DNA of 64,000 bases from DUQW01 sp050953825 (GTDB lineage Bacteria > Bacillota_I > Bacilli_A > Acholeplasmatales > Acholeplasmataceae): positions 1 through 64,000 of the forward strand of contig JBMNNF010000002.1 in NCBI GenBank assembly GCA_050953825.1. Reading direction: 5' to 3'. Positions within the stretch are counted from its first letter, which is position 1. Every line of letters starts with the position of its first letter. Position numbers and translations under genes: made by a program. Under the pieces are notes generated by a model. That model saw nothing but the letters and a program-made list of their open reading frames with translations. It did not search any database and was not told the DNA's origin. Of the stretch, positions 32,004-41,051 are shown one piece after another.

Positions 32004-33538
32004 TTTTTAGCACCTTCTTTATAAGTAATTTCTAGCCCGACTTCATACATCCTTTTCCAAGGCATATATACTTTATCAAGAATGATATTATCTTTGATCG
32101 ATGTTAATTCATGATTAATAAAATCAATTAAGTAATTTTTCACAATCTTACTAATTGATCCTTCGCTTTCTTTAACATCAAAATAATTAAACCCATTTTT
32201 AGATAAATCATTTTCTGTAACTTTTCTTCTAGTTAATGCACAATAACCAACGTCTTCCACATATCTTAAGGCTAAAAAGTTTAAATGTTCTTGAGTGCGT
32301 CCAAATTGAGAATATACTAAGCCTTGAGCCAATGCGGTGCCTAGAGCGTTTGCCGATGTATTCCAGCCAGAATAGGACGCTAAATCCATTAATATTCCTT
32401 CTTTATTCAGCATTCTTACTAATTCTACATCGCCACCATTACCAAAGGCTAAATCGGCTAATATCACTGGTTTATTAAGATTGGTTAAGGAATACTTAAT
32501 ATTTTCAATAAACTCAACTAAATTTCTAAAAACGGTAAAGCCTCTCCCTTTTAACTCAAATTGATAAGGAGCAGTAATCATTTTATCGCTTGGCGCATTA
32601 ACATATAAAATCAAATCAGCTTCACTCATGCTAGTAACTGGTATAGCACCACAAGCTAAAATTTGGTATTTAATAGTTGTATCTAAATATCGATCTTCTA
32701 ATGACGGAATTGTCCAAGGGGCTGATAATGAATTATATTTGATATATATTCTAGGTTGGATGTTTAATAATTGATTCATTAGCTTAGCTAATAAATTATT
32801 TGCCACCTCATCAGCACCAGGATACATATATACTTTACCGTTGATATTATATTTTTTAATTTGAGAACGAATTTCTTCTTGATCTTTGGCGGTCCAGCCA
32901 AATTCAGCAGCATCATCTTGAGGAATAATTAAAAAATCAATAATATTTTCATTAACGAAACTAACCGATTTCTTAGTTAAACCTAAGTTAATTTTTCTGC
33001 GATTTAAAAAATCTTTTAAATATACTGTCTTAACTTTAATTTTTTTAAGTTGTAGTAATTCTTCATTAGTAATTATTTTTAATTCTTTTTTGTGACTTAA
33101 AAAGCCTAAATTAAAAATATCTTTTCCTACATATTCATAATAATCTGGTTCTTCATCACTACTATTATATTGTGGGGTTCGCATTATTAAATGATACCCA
33201 TAAATAATGATATTAGGGTTATTAACTTTAATTTCTTTAATTACATTAATTCTTTCTAACAATTCATCTTCTTGATAATAATGAAGTCTTGAGGGAATAA
33301 TCCCTCCATACAACAAAGTATCAATCGCAATTACTAAGGCGGTTGCATCTTTAGTTTCTTTTATTAAAAAGTCTTTGATAATGTTAAAATCTGCTGGTTT
33401 TTTCTTATCTCCCATTAAGATTTTGTCTGGCCTTTTAATATTTAAATTACTGTTTTTGAAAATATCAAAAGGAAATTTATAATTACAAGGCCTTTCATCT
33501 AATGGCAAGAAAACTACTTTGTGTTTTGTTGTATTCAT
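32000..33538 (-). CDS. DUF4127 family protein, copy 1
   Basis: 512 aa, cytoplasmic, first of the three in transcription order. Motifs are FLPLDERPCNYKFPFDIF, AIDTLLYGGIIPSR, LIMRTPQYNSSDEEPDYY, IPQDDAAEFGWTAKDQ, YPGADEVANNLLAKL and NGGDVELVRML. By eye the copies are roughly half identical, so the duplications are old and the proteins may have different specificities. RBS ggtggt lies before the ATG. It follows the membrane-anchored GHL10 gene by 14 bases. Confidence 0.82.
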   Translation of the reverse strand: MNTTKHKVVFLPLDERPCNYKFPFDIFKNSNLNIKRPDKILMGDKKKPADFNIIKDFLIKETKDATALVIAIDTLLYGGIIPSRLHYYQEDELLERINVIKEIKVNNPNIIIYGYHLIMRTPQYNSSDEEPDYYEYVGKDIFNLGFLSHKKELKIITNEELLQLKKIKVKTVYLKDFLNRRKINLGLTKKSVSFVNENIIDFLIIPQDDAAEFGWTAKDQEEIRSQIKKYNINGKVYMYPGADEVANNLLAKLMNQLLNIQPRIYIKYNSLSAPWTIPSLEDRYLDTTIKYQILACGAIPVTSMSEADLILYVNAPSDKMITAPYQFELKGRGFTVFRNLVEFIENIKYSLTNLNKPVILADLAFGNGGDVELVRMLNKEGILMDLASYSGWNTSANALGTALAQGLVYSQFGRTQEHLNFLALRYVEDVGYCALTRRKVTENDLSKNGFNYFDVKESEGSISKIVKNYLIDFINHELTSIKDNIILDKVYMPWKRMYEVGLEITYKEGAKK

Positions 33539-33552
33539 ATGGTTACCACCCT

Positions 33553-36510
33553 TTATTTAATAGCTTGTTTTGGGGTTTTTCTTCGTTTAACTATCGTTAT
33601 TCCAGCGAAAACCCCTAAACCAATAAGTGCTAATATCCCAGCACACACTCCAATAATTAAACCAGTTTTATTTTTAGTTCTTGGTTCTTCAACAATTGGG
33701 TCTATCAATTCTTCTTCAATAACTGGATAATTGAATCCGTGAACGCTTGGTCTTTCAAATTCTTTTTTTAAATCCCAATAACCATTATTTATTAAGTATC
33801 TAGTAATTCTGATATCTATTATTTCCATAAAATATTTAATATCTTCCATAAAACGTTCATATGCAACACCATCAGCATATAAAACTAGTTCTAATGTTAA
33901 CAGTTCTAAGGCTTCATATAATTCATAAAAATCCTTTGGATTATGATATTTCTTTTCTGTTAATTTGTTTAACCTAATTTCTAGATTATTTCTTTTTTCA
34001 GTTGTTGAAACGTTATTTTTAATATAAATGTGATCAAACTTATAAAGTGTATCTTCAATAAACATCGCCAATATATCGTCTAGGGGCGCTTGAACTGAGA
34101 CTGATTTATTTTGATAAGTTCCCCGACTAAACACATTATGAATATTGGCTTTTTTTCTAAAATTTTCAGTTTCAAAAATGGTTGAACCGTGTGCTCCGTT
34201 TTTATTAATAGCGTCAGTATAGGTTGCGTTGTTAATATCAGGAAGTCGGTAATATGTAGGCGCAATGCCTGGTAATAAATAGGCATATGGAACAACTATT
34301 TTTTCGGCATTTTCTACAGCTGAAATTACTAGCATAACATCTTTAACATATGCCATTGGTTCAACTGAATCAATCCATCCATTTTTGACCCAAGTTTCCC
34401 AATCTTGCAGAATATTGACTTTCGAATATTCAGCATTTGGACCCACTGCGATTGATAAAATAAGAGCGCCATCTTTATTTCTTACTATCTTATGGATTTC
34501 TTCGACAAATGAAGTAATTATCGAAAGACGATATTCATTCCACTTTTTATATATTTGATTGTCAGTCTTAACTAATTCGACAATGTTTCCAGTAATATCA
34601 TATAATTCCTTAAATTCATTCATTGCATATTCGGTATATCCAGTACTATAATTTGGATATTCATTTCCGGTAGGATATCTAGTGTAATCTAAATGTAGTC
34701 CGGTAACATCATACTCAATAATTTCTTTATAAACGTTTTGGATTAAAGTTCTGACTTCTGGATTTGCTGGATCAAAGAATAAAAGATTTTCCTCGTCTTT
34801 TTCTGGTTTTCCAGTTATAACATTATTACCGTTTATATCAACAATCCACCAATCTGGATTATCTTCCCAAATTGAACTATGGTACCAAGTTGGACCTACA
34901 TAAAAATTTTGAACCCAGGCGTGAACATTAATGTTGCGTTTTTTAGCTTCACTAATAAACGCTTCTAAATAATCTTTATGTTCACCAAAGGTAATACCCT
35001 TAAACAATATATGGTATGGTACAAATTTTGATTTATATATCGCATATCCATACCAATATGTTTCTAAATATACATCAGTAAAATTTAATGCTTTAAGTTC
35101 ATCTAGTGTTGATTCTATCTCCAATAAACTAGTTTCGAATGGGCGATGCCACGTTCCTCTTGATTCAATTCTTCTCGATACTAATGTATCAAAATAAATC
35201 TCATTAAATAGCGGTTCTACCGCTTTTTTATATCTAATGAATTCAGCAATATCATCTGGAGTTTTGGTATTGTGAATTTTTGTTTGTAAAGTCTCCATCG
35301 CTTGAATGGAGGTTAAAGCAATAGCTAAATTTTCTTCCGCTCTTGCTAAATTATTGACATCATACATTCCATTTTTGGCAGTATTGACACGTTCTACACT
35401 AAAGTCTAATTCAACTTGATAACTATATAATGTTTGATCAATTAAATTGTTGGTAACCGTTATCGTTTTATTACTAATATCATATTTAACGTGAGAACCT
35501 AAGTGAATATTATATTTGACAAATTTTTCATTAGTTCCGTGTCCAGAAACTGCAAATCCTCTTTCCGGAATGGTAACTAAAGTTCCTTTTTCAACAACTA
35601 TACCATTACTATCAACAGCAACTTCACACCCATATATATTTTGTTGAGTTGATAAAGAAGGATTTGATGATGAGGGATAAATAACTAAATAATCTTGATA
35701 TCTCGTTCCATTGATAGCTGTGAATTTTCTTTCAATAATATCTTCGATTTTAACAAAATCAATGTTAATTAGTTCAATAGTATCCCCTACACTAAATAAA
35801 GTTTCATCGCTTAACATATTCATTTTGGTCTTAGCGTTTCCTGTTAAAACAAATCCATTATCAGGAATTACGTTGTTACTCCCCATATTAACACCTACAA
35901 CTTCAAATTGATTAGTTTCTTTATTAAATTTAACTATCATTTCATTATCGGTAAATTTATTGGTACCAGTAGTTTTGCCGTACAAACAATTATAATAAGT
36001 AAATTCATTATATTTAGATAAAACGTTAACTGAATTAAAAGCTATTCTAACTCCTTTATTACTTAAAATAGCATGTTCATATGTTGTTAAAGTTATGTTA
36101 TTAGTAGTAATAATATCACCAATATTAAAGTCAACTTCCATTATTGTTGGAATACTTAAAATTAATCCGTTTAATGGAATTTCATTTTGATTGGTATTTT
36201 TAGTCGTAATCACGTAATTTTCATCTGATTCTTTTATCGCTACATACTCAACAGCGTCTTCACTTCGGTTAGTTTGCAAAAAAGGCCACTCTGGAGTATA
36301 TAAAACAGCCTTGTTTGTAATATCTTCGTAAGTCACAATACTACCATCAAATGATATTGGATTTACCATCACTTCTAGATTATTTTCATTTACTTTAATC
36401 GTTTTAATATCATTCGCTTTCACATTTACTGTTGTTAGCAGTAAAAATGCCAAGAAAATTAAAACTACTTGGTATTTTTTTATAATTTTTCCTCCCATAC
36501 TTGCCACCAT
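33553..36510 (-). CDS. Membrane-anchored GHL10-type glycoside hydrolase-like protein
   Basis: 985 aa. Signal peptide (residues about 8-32, ending VNVKA), then three tandem modules of about 100 residues (about 36-340). Each module ends in an IPxxGFxxSG-like motif (IPLNGLILS at 111, IPDNGFVLTG at 215, IPERGFAVSGHG at 314). A helical linker follows, then a GHL10 (DUF187-type) barrel from RGTWHRP at 451 to about 800 with the family's GLHLDYTRYP at 604-613. After a helical stretch comes a C-terminal transmembrane helix (950-974) with a basic cytoplasmic tail. It acts outside the cell. It overlaps the GH84 gene by 31 bases. The exact substrate is unknown. Confidence 0.85.
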   Translation of the reverse strand: MVASMGGKIIKKYQVVLIFLAFLLLTTVNVKANDIKTIKVNENNLEVMVNPISFDGSIVTYEDITNKAVLYTPEWPFLQTNRSEDAVEYVAIKESDENYVITTKNTNQNEIPLNGLILSIPTIMEVDFNIGDIITTNNITLTTYEHAILSNKGVRIAFNSVNVLSKYNEFTYYNCLYGKTTGTNKFTDNEMIVKFNKETNQFEVVGVNMGSNNVIPDNGFVLTGNAKTKMNMLSDETLFSVGDTIELINIDFVKIEDIIERKFTAINGTRYQDYLVIYPSSSNPSLSTQQNIYGCEVAVDSNGIVVEKGTLVTIPERGFAVSGHGTNEKFVKYNIHLGSHVKYDISNKTITVTNNLIDQTLYSYQVELDFSVERVNTAKNGMYDVNNLARAEENLAIALTSIQAMETLQTKIHNTKTPDDIAEFIRYKKAVEPLFNEIYFDTLVSRRIESRGTWHRPFETSLLEIESTLDELKALNFTDVYLETYWYGYAIYKSKFVPYHILFKGITFGEHKDYLEAFISEAKKRNINVHAWVQNFYVGPTWYHSSIWEDNPDWWIVDINGNNVITGKPEKDEENLLFFDPANPEVRTLIQNVYKEIIEYDVTGLHLDYTRYPTGNEYPNYSTGYTEYAMNEFKELYDITGNIVELVKTDNQIYKKWNEYRLSIITSFVEEIHKIVRNKDGALILSIAVGPNAEYSKVNILQDWETWVKNGWIDSVEPMAYVKDVMLVISAVENAEKIVVPYAYLLPGIAPTYYRLPDINNATYTDAINKNGAHGSTIFETENFRKKANIHNVFSRGTYQNKSVSVQAPLDDILAMFIEDTLYKFDHIYIKNNVSTTEKRNNLEIRLNKLTEKKYHNPKDFYELYEALELLTLELVLYADGVAYERFMEDIKYFMEIIDIRITRYLINNGYWDLKKEFERPSVHGFNYPVIEEELIDPIVEEPRTKNKTGLIIGVCAGILALIGLGVFAGITIVKRRKTPKQAIK

Positions 36511-38156
36511 AAGTTTCCTAATAGAGGCTTAATGTGTTCATCGTATTCTTCATCGCTTAGTAATTTTTCTTTTTTAATTAGTAAATTTAAAATTTCAGTT
36601 CCTAAAATAACTGGTTTTTCATACAATTTAATGATTTCTTCTTTAGTGATTGTTTTATTTAAAATCTTTTCGACAATATTCGCTTCATTAACGGCTCTTT
36701 TTAACCACGGTTTAATTTCACCAATAATTGGATAGTTAGTTTTTAATAGTCGTTTAGAACTTGTTTTTAGCTTTTTATAATAGTTTCTAATTTGGTCAAC
36801 TTCACCTTGATTAACCCAATTTTCGTGTTTGAATAAGTCATCGTTAGTTAAAGTGCATGCGGCATTTGCTCTAACAAAAGTATGCATATCTTCATAGTGC
36901 TCATCACCGACCACTTCTTTAATTCCTAATTCAAGTGATTTTTCTGGATCATACTTACAACTATTCCACATATAATGAGCAATTGTTACTAAACTTATTT
37001 TTGACGCGTGCCACTGATTCATTGGATTTGAAACCATTGACTCGAAATATTTAGATAAATGCGAAGTACGATTAATAATTGGACCTAAAAAGATTCTACT
37101 TTTCCAAAAGTCATTGACTGGATAATTTTCCCATAATAAAATTTCATGCTTATAAATTTCTTTAATATCTTTTGCATGTTGTTCATCAATAACTTCGGCA
37201 CATACTCTGTCACCTGTGTGAACTACTTTAATGTTAGTCGCTAACTTTAAACGTAAATCAGTCCGATAGACACTATCCCATGGTTGATGATACTCAGTAG
37301 GGCACATTACTAAATCATAGTTTAGTGTGTGTTCTTTAATATAGTCGTTTATCTTATTTAACACATATGCGTGTGCAATTCCTGGGCGTTTAAAAATTTT
37401 TTTATTTTCTTCACTTAGTTTATAATCAATATCATCCATTAATATAGCAAAATTATAAACGCCGTTATCAATAACTTGATCTACTTTTCTAAACAACAAT
37501 TGGAAATCATTGTCATCTGAATAATTAAAATCTTTACCTGGACTAATACAGTAATAAAATTCAATTGCTTTTTCATCACATTTGTTTTTATAAGTGATTA
37601 ATTGACTTAATTCTTTTTCTGGATATAATTCGCGCCACTTATTACGGTGATACAAGTCATCTTTAGGAGCATACATAAAGATATTAAGTCGATATTTATC
37701 CATAAAATCGATAACGTCCAAGCGGTTTTCATGTGACCAAGGGGTCCCGTAAAAACCTTCAATAATGCCTCTTAATTTAAATGAAGGATAATCATTGATA
37801 ACGGTAATTGGAATTACTAAATCTTGATTATTTTTATAAGTTATCTTATTTAAAGTGTCAATTGCATAACGAATCGCTCTTTCGTTTTGTGCATCAATTG
37901 TTACTTCTTTGTTTTTGTTAACTTTTAATATGTAACCGTCTTCTTTTAAAGATTTATCAAAATTAATATTTATCGCTAATTCACCATGATTACCACCATA
38001 AGTAAATTTACTTGAATCAAGTAATTTGTCAAAATTGGAAAACATTTGAAATTTTATAGTTCTTTCTGTCATAAAGAAAGGAATTTTTTTTGTATCCTTA
38101 AAAACTAAATTATTATTGAGAGTGTATCTATCTCTTAAAATATATAAATCTTTCAT
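36480..38156 (-). CDS. GH84 family beta-N-acetylhexosaminidase (O-GlcNAcase-like), cytoplasmic
   Basis: 558 aa. Residues 1-120 form the GH20b-like N-terminal domain (NERAIRYAIDTL). The catalytic GH84 barrel begins at LRGIIEGFYGTPW (128-140) and YAPKDDLYHRNKW. The double-aspartate catalytic motif is ILMDDID with Asp241 and Asp242, as needed for substrate-assisted cleavage. No signal peptide or anchor is present, whereas many bacterial GH84 enzymes are secreted. RBS aggagatt. It probably removes terminal GlcNAc from imported oligosaccharides or glycopeptides, which is inference. Confidence 0.9.
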   Translation of the reverse strand: MKDLYILRDRYTLNNNLVFKDTKKIPFFMTERTIKFQMFSNFDKLLDSSKFTYGGNHGELAININFDKSLKEDGYILKVNKNKEVTIDAQNERAIRYAIDTLNKITYKNNQDLVIPITVINDYPSFKLRGIIEGFYGTPWSHENRLDVIDFMDKYRLNIFMYAPKDDLYHRNKWRELYPEKELSQLITYKNKCDEKAIEFYYCISPGKDFNYSDDNDFQLLFRKVDQVIDNGVYNFAILMDDIDYKLSEENKKIFKRPGIAHAYVLNKINDYIKEHTLNYDLVMCPTEYHQPWDSVYRTDLRLKLATNIKVVHTGDRVCAEVIDEQHAKDIKEIYKHEILLWENYPVNDFWKSRIFLGPIINRTSHLSKYFESMVSNPMNQWHASKISLVTIAHYMWNSCKYDPEKSLELGIKEVVGDEHYEDMHTFVRANAACTLTNDDLFKHENWVNQGEVDQIRNYYKKLKTSSKRLLKTNYPIIGEIKPWLKRAVNEANIVEKILNKTITKEEIIKLYEKPVILGTEILNLLIKKEKLLSDEEYDEHIKPLLGNLWWQVWEEKL

Positions 38157-38171
38157 TCGAATCTCCTTTTT

Positions 38172-39335
38172 TTATCTATCTTCTATTTCAATTCCGACGC
38201 TATCTAGCGCGTCAACGAAAATATAATATTCATCTGGATCTGGATGAATTCCATCAGAAAGTTTATCGGGTGTCATTATATCATTAGTATCTAAATAAAC
38301 AAACCACTTATTTCTAGATGCATATTGGTGCATAATCTTATTTAATTCGATGGCATTAGAACGAATATGTTCTTGAATAACTCTTGGAGTTACTGCAAAT
38401 AAATAGATATTTGTATCTGGTAATAAACCATGAATTAAGGTTAATAACGCTTGAAGATCTCGAGCTACATCATGAGCTGATCTTAAGTCATTATAAATAT
38501 TATTATTTCCTAATTGAATTACTATATTTTTAGGTTTTATTTCAGCAAAATAACTATTATCCGTATTATTTTTATCGCCATTTAAATCATTGAAAAGCAT
38601 TTCCCATGTTTGACTAGTACTAGCACTAATTCCAAAACAAAACGCATCTTTATCTTGATAATATCTTTTAAAACGTTGAAAACAAATTGGGTCAAAAAAC
38701 GAGTCTCCGATAAATATTGTTGATTTTCCGTTAGTTCCATATGTTTCATATGTCCGTTTGTATCTTTTAGCTTTTTCCATCCAATCCCATCCCCAATAAT
38801 AGTAACTATATTCGGTTTGAGGCATAATTGATGTAACCCAAAATACCTTTTGAAATTTTCCAGCAATCGCTTTAACTACCGTTTTCCCTGGTTTTAAAGC
38901 TGTAATTTTATTATCTTTGATTTCAATTTTATCAGAATACGTTTCATACCTGATTTGTTCATCAACATTAACCGTTGGATTAATTTCTACATCAGGATAA
39001 CCCACCCAAGCGTATAAATCAGGAATGAATAAAGCGGTCATCGCTTTAACTTTGAATTCTTTTTTGATTCCTTCTAGTTCAGCCGAAACTATATATTTAC
39101 CTTCATAGAAACATTCGATATAATCATCAAAAATTCTTAATTTCGTTTTATCATAAGTATATGTAATTTGACCTTTTTTGTAAGTTATCGGAATTTTTAC
39201 TGGTTCATCATCAAGATAAACTACCATGTCACTAACATCAAAATCATATTTTTTGGAGCTATGACAAGAGATTAAAAAGATTGAAAAGAATATAATTAAA
39301 CACGTTATCAAAATTTTCTTTAGTTTCATATTCAT
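38172..39335 (-). CDS. SGNH-hydrolase lipoprotein with N-terminal Ig-like region
   Basis: 387 aa. Signal peptide with lipobox LISC (Cys about residue 24). Residues about 30-175 look like beta-rich Big-type domains (DNKITALKPGKTVVKAIAG). The SGNH domain follows with IGDSFFD (catalytic Ser), GISAS, LGNNNIYN and DGIHPDPDEYY (catalytic Asp/His). A lipid-anchored esterase or deacetylase working on the same extracellular glycan as the locus is a reasonable guess. It lies 15 bases before the GH84 gene and 119 bases after the solute-binding protein gene. Confidence 0.82.
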   Translation of the reverse strand: MNMKLKKILITCLIIFFSIFLISCHSSKKYDFDVSDMVVYLDDEPVKIPITYKKGQITYTYDKTKLRIFDDYIECFYEGKYIVSAELEGIKKEFKVKAMTALFIPDLYAWVGYPDVEINPTVNVDEQIRYETYSDKIEIKDNKITALKPGKTVVKAIAGKFQKVFWVTSIMPQTEYSYYYWGWDWMEKAKRYKRTYETYGTNGKSTIFIGDSFFDPICFQRFKRYYQDKDAFCFGISASTSQTWEMLFNDLNGDKNNTDNSYFAEIKPKNIVIQLGNNNIYNDLRSAHDVARDLQALLTLIHGLLPDTNIYLFAVTPRVIQEHIRSNAIELNKIMHQYASRNKWFVYLDTNDIMTPDKLSDGIHPDPDEYYIFVDALDSVGIEIEDR

Positions 39336-39389
39336 TTCTCCTTTTTAAGTTTTGTGTTAAACAAAAAGGTAGAAAATGAAAACGAATTA

Positions 39390-39420
39390 AAAATAAATCC
39401 TTTTTTATGGGGTTTATTTT
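39390..39420 (-). other. Stem-loop between solute-binding protein and SGNH lipoprotein genes
   Basis: Arms aaaataaa (39390-39397) and tttatttt (39413-39420) can pair, extended by a G-C step. No clear T run follows on the minus strand, so it may be a processing or stability hairpin rather than a full terminator. Confidence 0.3.
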
Positions 39421-39454
39421 AAAAACTTTCCATTTTCCCACCTTATTTACATCG

Positions 39455-40960
39455 TTATTCTATCCCCAGCAATTTAACATTCAAGGTCGCCTGGAGTTCT
39501 TGATTAATGGAAGTCATCTTCTGCCTAATATCTCCATTTACAATCGCATCCTCTATCTTAATCATAAATGATTCAGGATTAAAACCTTGAGATTCTGAAA
39601 TTGAATAAAAGTGATCGACTTTAGCTGTAGCCCATACATCTAAATGGGCTTGTCTTGATTCTTCATGAGCATAGTTTGGCATTAATCTAGTTGCGTAATA
39701 GTTATCTTTCAAATCTTCAATGCTTGACTCACCTGTTTCGGGATCAATATCAGGAAAGTGAATGATTTCACTCCAAATCTTAAAGATAAGTTCATCATGT
39801 AACAACATATTTTCATAACCTTCTGGAATTCTTTCTTTAGAAAACGCCGAACTAATAACGAATGCCGGTTCACTCTTAACTTTAGATTGTGAATATAGTT
39901 CAGGATTTTTTTCTGCTTTTGGACCTATTGGAAATGGAACAAAATCAACATCAAATTCTAATTTACCCCAATGTGAATCAATTGTTAGATACCAGTCGGC
40001 ACCAGCATGGAACACAACTCGTTCTGCCGTAAATTCCGGTTGAAGTGCTCTTTCTCTTGGTGGATTATCAATCCACATACCATCAATACTTCTTAAACTG
40101 TTTAGAAACTCCATTGTTTCTAATGTGGCGTCATCAGTTAAATGTGATTGGAAGTTTGAGTCAACAATCGTTCCCCCATTAGTTCCAACCATTGGATAAA
40201 ACCAATCATATGTCCGTCCGCCCATTACATATTGAGGCCCACCATCAGCATCACTTCTTTTATGATCTAAATGTTCGTTTAATTCATGGGCTAAGTTAGA
40301 AAATGCTTCCCATGTCCATTTACCTTCGGCCCATAATTTAGTCGGTTCTAATTTTCGTTCTTCTCCTAAAAGTAATCCTAATAATTCACTATTATAATAA
40401 ATCCCTTCTTCAGCTTGCGAATAAGTGTCATCGTAAACATAACTTTTACCTAAAATGGTTCCAAAACTACGTTTTTTAGCCCAAAGTCCTGGATTACCAT
40501 ATTTTTCAATTAAATCATCAAGTGGTAAAATTGCTCCTTGGACCGCTAAATTGGCTACTGAATTGGAAGTAACCTCAAATACATGTGAATCAGTTAAACC
40601 TTGTTGAGCACTTTGAATAATCCAGTTATCTCTTTCAGCTCCCCATGATGCATTAGGAGGATAATTAACATACTTGACCTTAATGTTATATTTTTCTTCT
40701 ACCCTTGCAATATTAGCTATTTTCTCATTGCGATACATTCTTTCATATTCTTCATTTCTTGGATCGATTCTATCAGCAACGTTAGCTCTAATTACAAAAT
40801 CAATTCCACCTAAATCATATGTTTTTTCAACAGGTGGAGTATTATTCTCATTTCCATTGTTGTTGTCGTTATTATTTCCGTTGCCATTTTCTTGGTCACA
40901 CGCAATGAGCGTTAAACCTAGTAGTAGAATTATCAAAATTGAAAATATCCTTTTTATCAT
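39455..40960 (-). CDS. Extracellular solute-binding lipoprotein (carbohydrate ABC importer 1)
   Basis: 501 aa from the ATG 40960. Signal peptide with lipobox LIAC, a low-complexity Asn/Gly linker, then a family-1 solute-binding domain. The domain has GGIDFVIRANVADR at the start and SNSVANLAVQGAILPLDDLI in the hinge region; aromatic residues are frequent, as expected for sugar binding. An earlier in-frame ATG at 40978 lacks an RBS, while gaagg sits six bases before 40960. Partner of the permeases at 41052 and 42064. Confidence 0.88.
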   Translation of the reverse strand: MIKRIFSILIILLLGLTLIACDQENGNGNNNDNNNGNENNTPPVEKTYDLGGIDFVIRANVADRIDPRNEEYERMYRNEKIANIARVEEKYNIKVKYVNYPPNASWGAERDNWIIQSAQQGLTDSHVFEVTSNSVANLAVQGAILPLDDLIEKYGNPGLWAKKRSFGTILGKSYVYDDTYSQAEEGIYYNSELLGLLLGEERKLEPTKLWAEGKWTWEAFSNLAHELNEHLDHKRSDADGGPQYVMGGRTYDWFYPMVGTNGGTIVDSNFQSHLTDDATLETMEFLNSLRSIDGMWIDNPPRERALQPEFTAERVVFHAGADWYLTIDSHWGKLEFDVDFVPFPIGPKAEKNPELYSQSKVKSEPAFVISSAFSKERIPEGYENMLLHDELIFKIWSEIIHFPDIDPETGESSIEDLKDNYYATRLMPNYAHEESRQAHLDVWATAKVDHFYSISESQGFNPESFMIKIEDAIVNGDIRQKMTSINQELQATLNVKLLGIE

Positions 40961-40969
40961 ATAACCTTC

Positions 40970-41013
40970 GATACTCACTTATTGAATTCACAGCCGATAA
41001 TTATTTGAGTATC
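40970..41013 (-). other. Inverted repeat in the permease/solute-binding protein gap
   Basis: gatactca (40970-40977) and tgagtatc (41006-41013) are perfect complements directly before the RBS of the solute-binding protein gene. Such hairpins often raise stability of the binding-protein message relative to the permease genes, or can gate the RBS. Confidence 0.4.
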
Positions 41014-41051
41014 TATCCTTTCTTTAAAACTTGACTGCTTAATTTATTTAA

